Assembly (NCBI GenBank): GCA_963747765.1
Contig: CAVVGH010000010.1
Location: 1 to 23,114, forward strand
Reading direction: 5' to 3'
DNA: 23,114 bases
Source of the DNA: VRUE01 sp963747765
GTDB taxonomy: Bacteria; Actinomycetota; Thermoleophilia; Solirubrobacterales; 70-9
Of the stretch, positions 8,141-15,540 are shown piece after piece. The notes beneath the pieces were generated by a model. It worked only from the letters and a program-made list of their open reading frames with translations, was not told where the DNA came from and ran no database searches. Made by a program: the position numbers and the translations under genes. Every line of letters begins with the position of its first letter. The stretch's first letter is position 1.

Positions 8141-8268
8141 GACTCCGTTCGCTGTTTGTGTCGCAGAGCGGTACAAATGACGAACGGAGCGGCTGGGGCC
8201 GCCGGATCGAGACTCCGTTCGCTGTTTGTGTCGCAGAGCGGTACAAATGACGAACGGAGCGGCTGGGG
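8141..8268 (+). repeat. Two identical 58-bp hairpin-forming repeats, period 70 bp
   Basis: Bases 8141-8198 recur exactly at 8211-8268, separated by a 12-base linker. The tail of the unit plus the linker (CGCTGGGG..GCCGGATCG) also appears imperfectly at 8111-8129, suggesting a decayed third copy. Each unit holds an imperfect palindrome, at 8143-8189 and 8213-8259: 21 stem positions around the triloop AGA, of which 16 are Watson-Crick, four are G-U on the plus strand and one is mismatched. The remaining bases of the 7890-8283 gap show no gene. REP-like elements or structured RNA are possible; function is unknown. Confidence 0.9.
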
Positions 8269-8283
8269 GAAGCGAATACGCGA

Positions 8284-9066
8284 CTAAGAAGCGGTCGGCC
8301 CGCCGGTCGGCGAGCGGGGCTCTGCCGAGGCCGTCTCGCTGATCCGATAGTCCCCGCGACTCAGCGTGCTCTCCAGCCATACGTAGAGGACGATGAACAG
8401 GTAGCGGCTGCCCATCTCTCTCATCGCCAGCTTCGCCTCGCCCGTGGTGCGGTTGGTCCACGAGGTGGGGATCACCTCGTAGCTGTGGCCGCGGACGATC
8501 GCCTTGAGGGGCATCTCGACGGTCAGGTTGAAGTGCTTGGAGAGCAGCGGCTGGATTGTCTCGATCACCTCGCGCCGGTATCCCTTGAAGGCATTGGTGG
8601 TGTCGTTGTAGCGATGGCGGAAGAGGACCCGGATGAACCAGTTCGCGAGCCGGTTGATGATCAGCTTCAGCCACGGGTAGTCGTGAACCTCGGCGCCGGG
8701 GACGAAGCGCGACCCGAAGGCACAGTGCGCGCCACCCTCGAGGATGCGGTGGTAGCGGACGACGTCCTCGGGGTCGTCGGAGGCATCGGCCATGGCGATC
8801 ACCACGGCGTCTCCCTCGAAGAGGTCGAGCCCAGCCCGAATCGCCATCCCGAAGCCCTTTTCGTAGTGGGAGGGGCGGCAGCGGACGCGCGGGTTGTGCT
8901 CGGCAATCGCCGCAACGACGTCCGCCGTGCCGTCCTCGCTGCTGTCGTCGATGACCAGTACCTCGTAGTCGAGGTCCGCTCGCTCGAGGGCGCCGACGAC
9001 GCCTTCCACGGTCTTGCCGACTGACCCCTCCTCGTTTTGGGCCGGGATGAGAATCGAAAGCTTCAT
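8284..9066 (-). CDS. GT2 of the polyprenyl-phosphate sugar synthase (DPM1-like) type
   Basis: This 260-residue enzyme is predicted to move a sugar from a nucleotide donor to a polyprenyl phosphate or similar acceptor. Visible motifs are SILIPAQNEEGSV at the N-terminus, VIDDSSEDGT at about 38-47, the DXD-type segment ADASDDPED at 93-101, FGSRFVPGAE and NDTTNAFKGYRREV. The C-terminal RYLFIVLYVWLES is hydrophobic but too short for a sure membrane span. The frame is open further upstream, but ATG at 9066 is preferred because it overlaps the stop of the upstream epimerase (ATGA, 9063-9066), indicating translational coupling. It is the last gene of the operon that starts at 13383. The exact sugar is unknown. 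Confidence 0.9.
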   Translation of the reverse strand: MKLSILIPAQNEEGSVGKTVEGVVGALERADLDYEVLVIDDSSEDGTADVVAAIAEHNPRVRCRPSHYEKGFGMAIRAGLDLFEGDAVVIAMADASDDPEDVVRYHRILEGGAHCAFGSRFVPGAEVHDYPWLKLIINRLANWFIRVLFRHRYNDTTNAFKGYRREVIETIQPLLSKHFNLTVEMPLKAIVRGHSYEVIPTSWTNRTTGEAKLAMREMGSRYLFIVLYVWLESTLSRGDYRISETASAEPRSPTGGPTAS

Positions 9067-10136
9067 GCGGTCGGGACGCTCCAGCGCTCGAGGTTCTGCT
9101 CGTGCATCTCCCGCAGGATGTCCTCGACGGCGTAGCGCAGCTCGAAGTCGGGGTAGTCGGCTTCGAAGGGCGCCAGGTCGGAGATCCACCAGCGGTGGTC
9201 GCCGATCCGCGGCTCCTCCCCCATCTCCCAGGAGAGCTCGCAGCCGGAGATCCGCTCGCAGGCCTCGATCGCCTCGAGCATCGAGCAGTTGCTGTGCCGC
9301 CCGCCGCCGATGTTGTAGACGGCGGCGGCGCGGGGCGCTTTGTGAAAAGCCTCGAAGGCGGCGATCAGATCGGCGCTGTGGATGTTGTCGCGGACCTGCT
9401 TGCCGGCATAGCCGAAGACCGTGTAGGGGGTGCCGGTGACCGTGCACTTCATCAGGTAGGCGAGGAAGCCGTGCAGCTTGGCGCCGGCGTGCTGGGGACC
9501 GGTGAGGCAGCCGCCGCGAAAGCAGACGGTGGGCATCTCGAAGTAGCGCCCGTACTCCTGCACGAGCAGGTCCGCGGCGGCCTTGGAGACGCCGAACAGC
9601 GAGTGGGTGGAGGCGTCGATCGACATCGAGGTGTCGATGCCTCGGTGGTAGCGGTGGTCCGCGGGCAGCTCGAGGCGCAACTCCAGCTCCTGCAGCGGCA
9701 GGCGGTTGGGCGTGTCGCCGTAGACCTTGTTGGTCGAGCAGAAGACGAAGGTGGCCTGCGGCGCGTGGGTGCGGGTCGCCTCGAGCAGGTTGAGGGTGCC
9801 GTTGGCGTTGACGCCGAAGTCGGTCTGGGGATCGCTCGCGGCCCAGTCGTGGGAGGGCTGGGCGGCGGTGTGGACGACGAGCTCGATCTGGCCGGTGCGC
9901 TCGCGGAAGATCCGCTCGACGGCGTCGCGGTCGCGAATGTCGACGGCTTCGCTGCGGAACTCGGGGTGCTCGGCGAGGAGCCGCTCGGTGACGTGCGCGG
10001 TGGAGGCCTCGGGGCCGAAGAAGCTGGCCCGCATGTCGTTCTCGATGCCGACCACGTCATAGCCGGCGCGAACGAAGTGGCCCACCGCCTCGGAGCCGAT
10101 CAGTCCTCCCGAACCGGTCACGATCGCTGCTGGCAT
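9063..10136 (-). CDS. NAD-dependent epimerase of CDP-paratose 2-epimerase type, Phe at the catalytic Tyr position
   Basis: This is an extended short-chain dehydrogenase/reductase of 357 residues. The Rossmann motif is TGSGGLIGS (7-15). CSTNKVYGD (133-141) and GKQVRDNIHSADLI match CDP-paratose/CDP-tyvelose 2-epimerases, and NIGGG follows. The usual YxxxK is F181-G-V-S-K185, so the catalytic Tyr is replaced by Phe. From memory this SLFGxSK form recurs in actinobacterial relatives, so it may be a subfamily trait rather than damage. A 2-epimerase works by transient oxidation at C2 of a CDP-3,6-dideoxyhexose; whether this protein does so is uncertain. ATG start, with GGGAG about 9 bases upstream. 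It follows the next epimerase by 27 bp and overlaps the GT2 by 4 bp. Confidence 0.88.
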   Translation of the reverse strand: MPAAIVTGSGGLIGSEAVGHFVRAGYDVVGIENDMRASFFGPEASTAHVTERLLAEHPEFRSEAVDIRDRDAVERIFRERTGQIELVVHTAAQPSHDWAASDPQTDFGVNANGTLNLLEATRTHAPQATFVFCSTNKVYGDTPNRLPLQELELRLELPADHRYHRGIDTSMSIDASTHSLFGVSKAAADLLVQEYGRYFEMPTVCFRGGCLTGPQHAGAKLHGFLAYLMKCTVTGTPYTVFGYAGKQVRDNIHSADLIAAFEAFHKAPRAAAVYNIGGGRHSNCSMLEAIEACERISGCELSWEMGEEPRIGDHRWWISDLAPFEADYPDFELRYAVEDILREMHEQNLERWSVPTA

Positions 10137-10163
10137 CTGCGTCTGCTCCCTTTCCTCAGTGGC

Positions 10164-11234
10164 TTAGATGTCTAGGGCCTGGCCGATCCGCTTCTCGTCG
10201 GCGGCGATCCAGGCGTCGATGTCGGCGAGGACCTGGCGGGCGCTGCGGCGCGGGCGCCACTCGTCGAACGCGAACAGCTTCCCACAGTCCGATAGGTATA
10301 CCGGGACGTCCCCGGCCCGGGTCTCGACGACCGGCTCGATGGGCACCTCGTTGCCGGTCAGCTCGCGGCAGATCTCGGTCGTCTCGCGCAGCGAGAGGGA
10401 GCACTCACGCCCGCCGCCGACGTTGAAGACGCCCCCGTCCCAGCGCTCGGGTTCGAGGAGCTGTCGCTCGACCAGGTCAACGAGGTCGTCGACGTGGAGC
10501 AGGTCGCGGACCTGCCTGCCGGCGCCGCCGAAGCCGATGTAGGTGAGTGGCCGCCCGAAGCGGTGCGAGAGCATCCAATGAGTGAAGACGCCCTGGTCGA
10601 CCTTGCCCATCTGCCAGGGCCCGGCGATCACCCCGCAGCGGTCGACGACCGCCCGCAGGTCGAAGGCCGCCCGGTACTCCTCGATCAGCAGCTCGGCCGC
10701 GAGCTTGGTGGTCCCGTAGAGGGTGCGCGCACCCTCCAGCGGGAACTGCTCGGAGATCCCCGCCGCGGAGGCGCCGGGGAGCGGCTGGTCATCGGCCAGC
10801 TCGAAGCGCGTCGGGGCCTCCTCGAGCGCCAGGTCCAGCTGCGGCGCCACCGGGTAGACGCGGCTGGTCGAGAGGAAGAGCACGAAGGCGCCCGCCCGGC
10901 GCGCCAGCTCGAGGCAGTTGTAGGCGCCGGTCAGGTTGGTGTGCAGCAGGTATGAGGTGTCGCCGTCCGTTCCCGACATCACCGAGGGCTCCGCGGAGCA
11001 CTCGACAATCGCGTCGATCTCGGCGTGCCGCTCCAGGTCGCCGGGCTCGCGCACGTCGCCGCGCACGAACTCGACGCCGGCCTGCTCGAGGCGGGGAAGA
11101 TTCAGGTCCGCCCCGCGGCGATAGAGGTTGTCGAGGGCGACGATCTCCCAGTCGGGATGGCGACCGGCGAGCGAGACCGCCAGGTTCGAGCCCACGAACC
11201 CGGCGCCACCGGTGATCAGCACTCGAACGCTCAC
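10164..11234 (-). CDS. NAD-dependent sugar epimerase/dehydratase (extended SDR)
   Basis: This 356-residue enzyme has a standard glycine motif ITGGAGFVGS (7-16), LSTSRVY (121-127), an intact YGTTK (Y173 to K177), GRQVRDLLHVDDLVDL and FNVGGG. It acts on a nucleotide sugar in the cytoplasm. The overall pattern, with RQVRD.LH followed by NVGGG, resembles CDP-paratose/UDP-glucose epimerases, but the substrate cannot be fixed from sequence. GTG at 11234 directly precedes the Rossmann strand, so the start is sound. It sits second in the minus-strand operon, 34 bp after the membrane-protein gene and 27 bp before the Phe-type epimerase. The two epimerases may act in sequence or as a heteromer; this is inference. 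Confidence 0.9.
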   Translation of the reverse strand: MSVRVLITGGAGFVGSNLAVSLAGRHPDWEIVALDNLYRRGADLNLPRLEQAGVEFVRGDVREPGDLERHAEIDAIVECSAEPSVMSGTDGDTSYLLHTNLTGAYNCLELARRAGAFVLFLSTSRVYPVAPQLDLALEEAPTRFELADDQPLPGASAAGISEQFPLEGARTLYGTTKLAAELLIEEYRAAFDLRAVVDRCGVIAGPWQMGKVDQGVFTHWMLSHRFGRPLTYIGFGGAGRQVRDLLHVDDLVDLVERQLLEPERWDGGVFNVGGGRECSLSLRETTEICRELTGNEVPIEPVVETRAGDVPVYLSDCGKLFAFDEWRPRRSARQVLADIDAWIAADEKRIGQALDI

Positions 11235-11268
11235 AGCGGCTGAAGCTACCGAACTCGGGCGGCGGATC

Positions 11269-13383
11269 TCAGCCGCGCGGTACGAGGCGGACGACTTCGA
11301 ACCCAGAACGGTCCCGCGTCAGCTGGACGAACCTGAAACGCCGATGCAGAGCGCGTAGAGCCATGAGCTGGAGGCCGGTGAATTCGGGCACCCCGGATTC
11401 GGGCCCGGGAACGGGCGAGGTCAGCATCAACGTCCCGGCCCGCATCCGCTCCACGCTGGCCCGCACGCGCGCCTGGCTTGATTCGATCAGATCGTCCTCG
11501 GGGGGATGCGAGATGGGCAGGACATTGCGCCTCCCGGCGGCGAGCAGGATCTGCGTGGTCAGGTTCGGATCGGTGAGGACGACGGCCGGCGCCCCCGGCG
11601 GCCAGTAGCGGTTCAGCAGCCTGACGCCGAATGGCCTCAGCGGGTTCAGCGGTCCGTTGTCGGTGACCGTCGTCAGCGCCTCTCCGAGCGAACGCCCGCC
11701 CGGAAGCACCAGGCCGAGCGCGGTACTGCCGCTCTTGGCCCGCACGGAGGGCCAGGCCGCAACCGCGATCATCGCCATGCCCAGCGCAATGACCGCCACG
11801 GCTCCGGTGCGCCACCAGGTCCTCGTCGTTCCCAGCAGGGCCTGCATCCAGAGGGCGGAGATCGCCACGACGGGGACGAGCAGCACCAGCAGGTTGTTTG
11901 GGTGCGAGCGCCCCAGGTAGTAGGTGAAGCTGACGATGGCGAAACCGGTGAAGCCCGCCAGCGCCGCGCGCATCGCCGGCGAGAGCGCCCGCGGCGAGGC
12001 GTGAACCAGCCAGAGCAGCATCGCGGCGCTGCCGAAGAGCACCGCCGCCATCAGCGGGCCCGCCGAGAAGAACTGAATCGGCAGGTCGCTGAACTCGCCG
12101 GTCGAGTAGAGCGTCAGGTATTCGGCGTACGGGCCCCAGTCGAGGTGGCCGCTCAGCGCCAGCGTGGCAAGGCTGAGGGCGGCGACGGCCGCTGCGCTGA
12201 CCCCCAGGCCGATAAGAGCGGCGCGAAGCACGCGGCGGAGGGCGCCGTCGCGGCCCGCGATTGCCTCTATCAGCACCAGGGCGCCGTAGGCCCCGACGCT
12301 GTAGGCGAACGTCTCAAAGCTCCAGGTGGCTGCCAACGCCAGCAGCGCCAGCACCCCGATCCGGCTCACACGCGCCCAGCGAGGCGAGTGGGCGCCGATC
12401 ACCGCGCAGAGGATCATCAGGTAGGGAATCCCGAAGCGAAGCGGAGAGGTGCTCGGGAAGACGACGTAGGCTTCGACCGTGGCGAAGAGATTGCCGAGGG
12501 CGGCGACCGCCACGACGATCAGGGTCAGCAACGGTGCGAGCCCCGCCAGCCGCAGGATCGCGTACACGCAGACGTACTCGACCGCGGTCAGGATGGCGAC
12601 GAGCAGCGCCATCGTCCCGATTCCGATTGGGACGACGGTGAAGAAAAGCGCCAGCGCGTCGATCAAGCCGACGCCGTACTGGGACCACGCCGTGCCGATC
12701 ATTGCGCGCCCGTGGAGGACATCGTTCGCGGGGCCGAGGAAGTAGAGGTGGTGGATGAAGAGGTTGTCTCGATAAGGCACCAGTTCGGGCAGCTGAATCA
12801 CGACCAGGACGATGAGCAGGCCGGCGAGCAGGTCGAGTCCGGTGCGGACGCGCGGCGACAGCTGCAGCGGGCGGCGCAGGCAGAGCAGCGCCAGGGCGGC
12901 GGCGAGGGCGAGGGCCGGGAGCAGGTCCCCGGGCATCAGGGCACCGCGAGGAACGAACAGCAGGAGGATGAAGCTCGCCGACATGAGGCTGACGATGCGG
13001 GCGATTTCGCTCTTGCGGTCGGCCGGGTCGCGCCAGAGCCGGGCCGCAAGGAACGGCGCGACCAGCGCCCCCAGCGCCGCCAGGGAAAGCAGCGCGTAGT
13101 GAAGGTGGTCGCCGCCTCCGGTGCGCAGCAACAGGAAGGCGCCGGCAAGCAGCGCCAAACCCGTCGCCAGGGCGCGGGCGGCCGCCGCGGGGGCGGCCGC
13201 CGCCAGCCGGCGCTCCTGCACGGCGGCGAGCATCAGCCCGCCGGGAAGCGCGAGGGCAAACGCCACGACCCAGGCTCGAGTCTCGTTCGCCTCGGAGGGA
13301 CCGGTGGCGAAGACGAGCGAGCCGATCAGCAGCACGCCGAAAGCGCCGCAGACAAGCAGTCGTAGGGCTCCCCTGTCGAACAT
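11269..13383 (-). CDS. Polytopic membrane protein, GT-C-like, first gene of the epimerase/GT2 operon
   Basis: This 704-residue protein has many membrane segments from residue 8 to about 525, then a soluble C-terminal part of about 175 residues. A recognisable loop reads PYRDNLFIHHLYFLGPANDV, then HGRAMIGTAWSQYGVG, after roughly the sixth membrane segment. I do not know a named family. Its size and layout suit a lipid-linked-sugar transferase of the GT-C class or a flippase-like partner. The frame is open upstream to 14337, but that part lies over rfbF and has no other methionine near the hydrophobic start, so ATG at 13383 is chosen. It leads an operon with two epimerases and a polyprenyl-phosphate GT2. 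Confidence 0.82.
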   Translation of the reverse strand: MFDRGALRLLVCGAFGVLLIGSLVFATGPSEANETRAWVVAFALALPGGLMLAAVQERRLAAAAPAAAARALATGLALLAGAFLLLRTGGGDHLHYALLSLAALGALVAPFLAARLWRDPADRKSEIARIVSLMSASFILLLFVPRGALMPGDLLPALALAAALALLCLRRPLQLSPRVRTGLDLLAGLLIVLVVIQLPELVPYRDNLFIHHLYFLGPANDVLHGRAMIGTAWSQYGVGLIDALALFFTVVPIGIGTMALLVAILTAVEYVCVYAILRLAGLAPLLTLIVVAVAALGNLFATVEAYVVFPSTSPLRFGIPYLMILCAVIGAHSPRWARVSRIGVLALLALAATWSFETFAYSVGAYGALVLIEAIAGRDGALRRVLRAALIGLGVSAAAVAALSLATLALSGHLDWGPYAEYLTLYSTGEFSDLPIQFFSAGPLMAAVLFGSAAMLLWLVHASPRALSPAMRAALAGFTGFAIVSFTYYLGRSHPNNLLVLLVPVVAISALWMQALLGTTRTWWRTGAVAVIALGMAMIAVAAWPSVRAKSGSTALGLVLPGGRSLGEALTTVTDNGPLNPLRPFGVRLLNRYWPPGAPAVVLTDPNLTTQILLAAGRRNVLPISHPPEDDLIESSQARVRASVERMRAGTLMLTSPVPGPESGVPEFTGLQLMALRALHRRFRFVQLTRDRSGFEVVRLVPRG

Positions 13384-13395
13384 CGAGGCAGCCAG

Positions 13396-13424
13396 GCTAT
13401 ACGGACACCATGTACCCCGGTCGA
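13396..13424 (-). promoter_or_regulatory. Candidate sigma-70-type promoter for the 13383-8284 operon
   Basis: On the minus strand TCGACC (13419-13424) and TATAGC (13396-13401) are separated by 17 bp; each matches 4 of 6 bases of the TTGACA/TATAAT consensus. Only 12 bases lie between the -10 box and the ATG, so the transcript would be leaderless or nearly so, in line with the lack of a ribosome binding site. The same 159-bp gap must also hold the rfbF promoter on the plus strand. Confidence 0.4.
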
Positions 13425-13542
13425 GGCAATTCCTTCGCTCCTCCCTCCACTTCCGGGGCGGTGGCCACACCGCCCTCGATGGGCCAGCTGGCGCTTGCTC
13501 CTGCGGAGAGGAGGGCGCTTCGTTCGATAGCCTCCGCGCCCG

Positions 13543-14313
13543 GTGAAGGCGGTGATCCTGGCTGGCGGACTTGGCTCGCGACTGAGCGAGGAGACTTCGG
13601 TGCGGCCCAAGCCGATGGTGGAGATCGGTGGCAAGCCGATCCTCTGGCACATCATGAAGATCTATGCCACCCATGGCATAGATCAGTTCGTCATTTGCCT
13701 CGGCTACAAGGGCTACCTCATCAAGGAGTACTTCGCCAACTACTACCTGCACAACTGCGACGTCTCGTTCGACCTCGCCGCGGGTGAGATGGAGGTGCAC
13801 AGATCTGAGACCGAGCCGTGGCGAGTCACGTTGGTGGACACCGGTGAAAACACGATGACCGGGGGGCGCCTGAAGCGCGCACTTCCGTATGTCGGCGAGG
13901 AGGACTTCTGCTTCACCTACGGCGACGGATTGGCGGATATCGACGTCTCCGCGCTCATCGACTTTCACCGCCGGCAGCAGTGCATCGCAACCGTCACGGC
14001 CGTTCAGCCGCCGGGCCGCTTCGGCGCCCTCGACATCGAGGGGGAGCGGGTTCGCGGGTTCGAAGAGAAGCCCCGGGGAGACCACGGTGCGACCAACGGC
14101 GGCTTCTTCGTGCTCAACCCCAGCGTCAGCCGGTACCTGGACGACGATCGCACCGTCTGGGAGCAGGCGCCGGTGCGCTCGCTTGCCGCGGACGGCGAGT
14201 TCGCGTGCTATCGACACAATGGCTTCTGGCAGCCGATGGACACGCTGCGCGACCGCAATGCCCTCGAAGACCTGTGGAACTCGGGCTCGCCTCCGTGGCG
14301 AATCTGGAGCTAG
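13543..14313 (+). CDS. rfbF: Glucose-1-phosphate cytidylyltransferase
   Basis: It converts alpha-D-glucose 1-phosphate and CTP to CDP-glucose, the entry step to CDP-3,6-dideoxyhexoses. The 256-residue length is the usual one. Visible are the nucleotidyltransferase signature LAGGLGSRL near the N-terminus with RPKPM, then IGGKPILWHIMK, CLGYKGYLIKEYF, the acidic FTYGDGLADID, and GRFGALD and GGFFVLNP further on, all typical of RfbF (also called DdhA or AscA). The start is GTG at 13543; no ribosome binding site is evident, and TAGCCT at 13528-13533 could be a -10 box of a leaderless transcript. rfbG starts 8 bp after its stop, so the two genes form an operon that converges with the TPP enzyme and rfbH operon. 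Confidence 0.96.
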   Translation: MKAVILAGGLGSRLSEETSVRPKPMVEIGGKPILWHIMKIYATHGIDQFVICLGYKGYLIKEYFANYYLHNCDVSFDLAAGEMEVHRSETEPWRVTLVDTGENTMTGGRLKRALPYVGEEDFCFTYGDGLADIDVSALIDFHRRQQCIATVTAVQPPGRFGALDIEGERVRGFEEKPRGDHGATNGGFFVLNPSVSRYLDDDRTVWEQAPVRSLAADGEFACYRHNGFWQPMDTLRDRNALEDLWNSGSPPWRIWS

Positions 14314-14321
14314 CCGGCCAG

Positions 14322-15419
14322 ATGCCCGAGAGCGCAACGCAACAACGTGGCACCGTGGACCCTGGCTTCTGGCGCGGCCGGCGCGTGCTGGTGACCGGGC
14401 ACACCGGGTTCAAGGGCTCATGGCTCTCCCTCTGGCTTCAGTTGCTGGGCGCCCGGGTGACGGGCTTCTCGAGCGGTGTGCCCACACAGCCCTCGCTGTA
14501 CGAGCTGGCCCGCGTGGCGGAGGGAATGGAGAGCGTCCGCGGCGACGTGCGCGACGCCGATGCGATCGCGAAGGCGCTCGCCGACTGCGAAGCGGAGGTC
14601 GTCATCCACATGGCCGCGCAGCCGCTGGTGCGCCGTTCCTTCGCCGAACCGCGAGCCACCTACGAGACCAACGTGATGGGCACCGTCAACCTGCTCGAGG
14701 CCGTCCGCCGGGGCGAGGGCGTCCGCGCCGTGGTCAACGTCACCTCCGACAAGTGCTACGAGAATCGCGAGTGGGAGTGGGGCTACCGCGAGAGCGAGCC
14801 GATGGGCGGCCACGATCCGTACTCCAGCTCCAAGGGCGCCGCCGAGCTCGTCACGAGCGCCTACCGCCGCTCGTTCTTCTCCGACCCCGACGGGCCGCGC
14901 CTGGCCGCCGCGCGGGCGGGCAACGTCATCGGCGGCGGCGACTGGGGTGAGGATCGCCTCGTGCCCGACGTGATGCGGGCCGCCCTGGCGAACGAGAGCG
15001 CTCAGGTGCGCAATCCCAACGCAATCCGTCCCTGGCAGCACGTGGTCAATCCGCTCAGCGGCTACCTGGTGCTCGCCGAGGCAATCTGGGAGTCGCCGGA
15101 CCATGCGCGCGGCTGGAACTTCGGCCCCCCCGAGGACGAGGCGCGACCCGTCGGCTGGCTGATCGAGCGCCTCGCCGAGCTCTGGCCGGAGCGGATTCGC
15201 TGGACCCTCGACGCCGGGGCGCATCCCCATGAGGCCCGCTACCTCAAGCTCGACTCCTCGCTGGCGCGCTCACAGCTCGGCTGGCGACCACTGGTCTCGC
15301 TGGACATGGCCCTCGCCGAGACCGCCGCCTGGTACCGCGAGCTCGAAGCGGGCGCCGACATGCGCCAGGTGACGCTCGCTCAACTCGAGCTCTTTGGCGC
15401 CGCCCCCGAACCGACATAG
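14322..15419 (+). CDS. rfbG: CDP-glucose 4,6-dehydratase
   Basis: It converts CDP-glucose to CDP-4-keto-6-deoxyglucose with bound NAD. It is an extended SDR of 365 residues, close to the family length. The Rossmann motif is VTGHTGFKGSWL; other matches are HMAAQPLVRRSF, VTSDKCYENREW, the catalytic YSSSK, AGNVIGGGDW and RPWQHVVNPLSGYL, which together are diagnostic of RfbG (DdhB/AscB). The frame is open further upstream inside rfbF, but ATG at 14322 is the natural start, with GGAG at 14306-14309 and an 8-bp gap after the rfbF stop. The 121-bp stretch after its stop, up to the converging gene at 15541, holds only short inverted repeats such as TGGAAGAGCTTCCA and CGCCTGAAGGCG. Confidence 0.96.
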   Translation: MPESATQQRGTVDPGFWRGRRVLVTGHTGFKGSWLSLWLQLLGARVTGFSSGVPTQPSLYELARVAEGMESVRGDVRDADAIAKALADCEAEVVIHMAAQPLVRRSFAEPRATYETNVMGTVNLLEAVRRGEGVRAVVNVTSDKCYENREWEWGYRESEPMGGHDPYSSSKGAAELVTSAYRRSFFSDPDGPRLAAARAGNVIGGGDWGEDRLVPDVMRAALANESAQVRNPNAIRPWQHVVNPLSGYLVLAEAIWESPDHARGWNFGPPEDEARPVGWLIERLAELWPERIRWTLDAGAHPHEARYLKLDSSLARSQLGWRPLVSLDMALAETAAWYRELEAGADMRQVTLAQLELFGAAPEPT

Positions 15420-15540
15420 GCTTCGCGCGGCCCGGTGGAAGAGCTTCCAACGCCTGAAGGCGCTCCTCGGGATCGCGCCGCGTAGCCTTTCGGGGACCGT
15501 CCCGGGAGGGCTTAGGCGGGTTCGATCGGGCGGGGGAGGC

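Noticed and set aside
8141..8268. CRISPR array
   Set aside because: There are only two copies of a 58-bp palindromic unit with a 12-bp linker and no cas genes; repeat and spacer sizes do not fit.
11506..13365. A 619-codon plus-strand open frame over the 704-residue membrane-protein gene
   Set aside because: The product is dominated by Arg, Gln, Glu and Gly with no domain, and it is the complement of a convincing hydrophobic protein; such shadows are expected at this GC content.
13384..14337. N-terminal extension of the minus-strand membrane protein across rfbF
   Set aside because: The extension is antisense to rfbF, is not hydrophobic and has no conserved features; the natural start is the ATG at 13383 before the first membrane helix.
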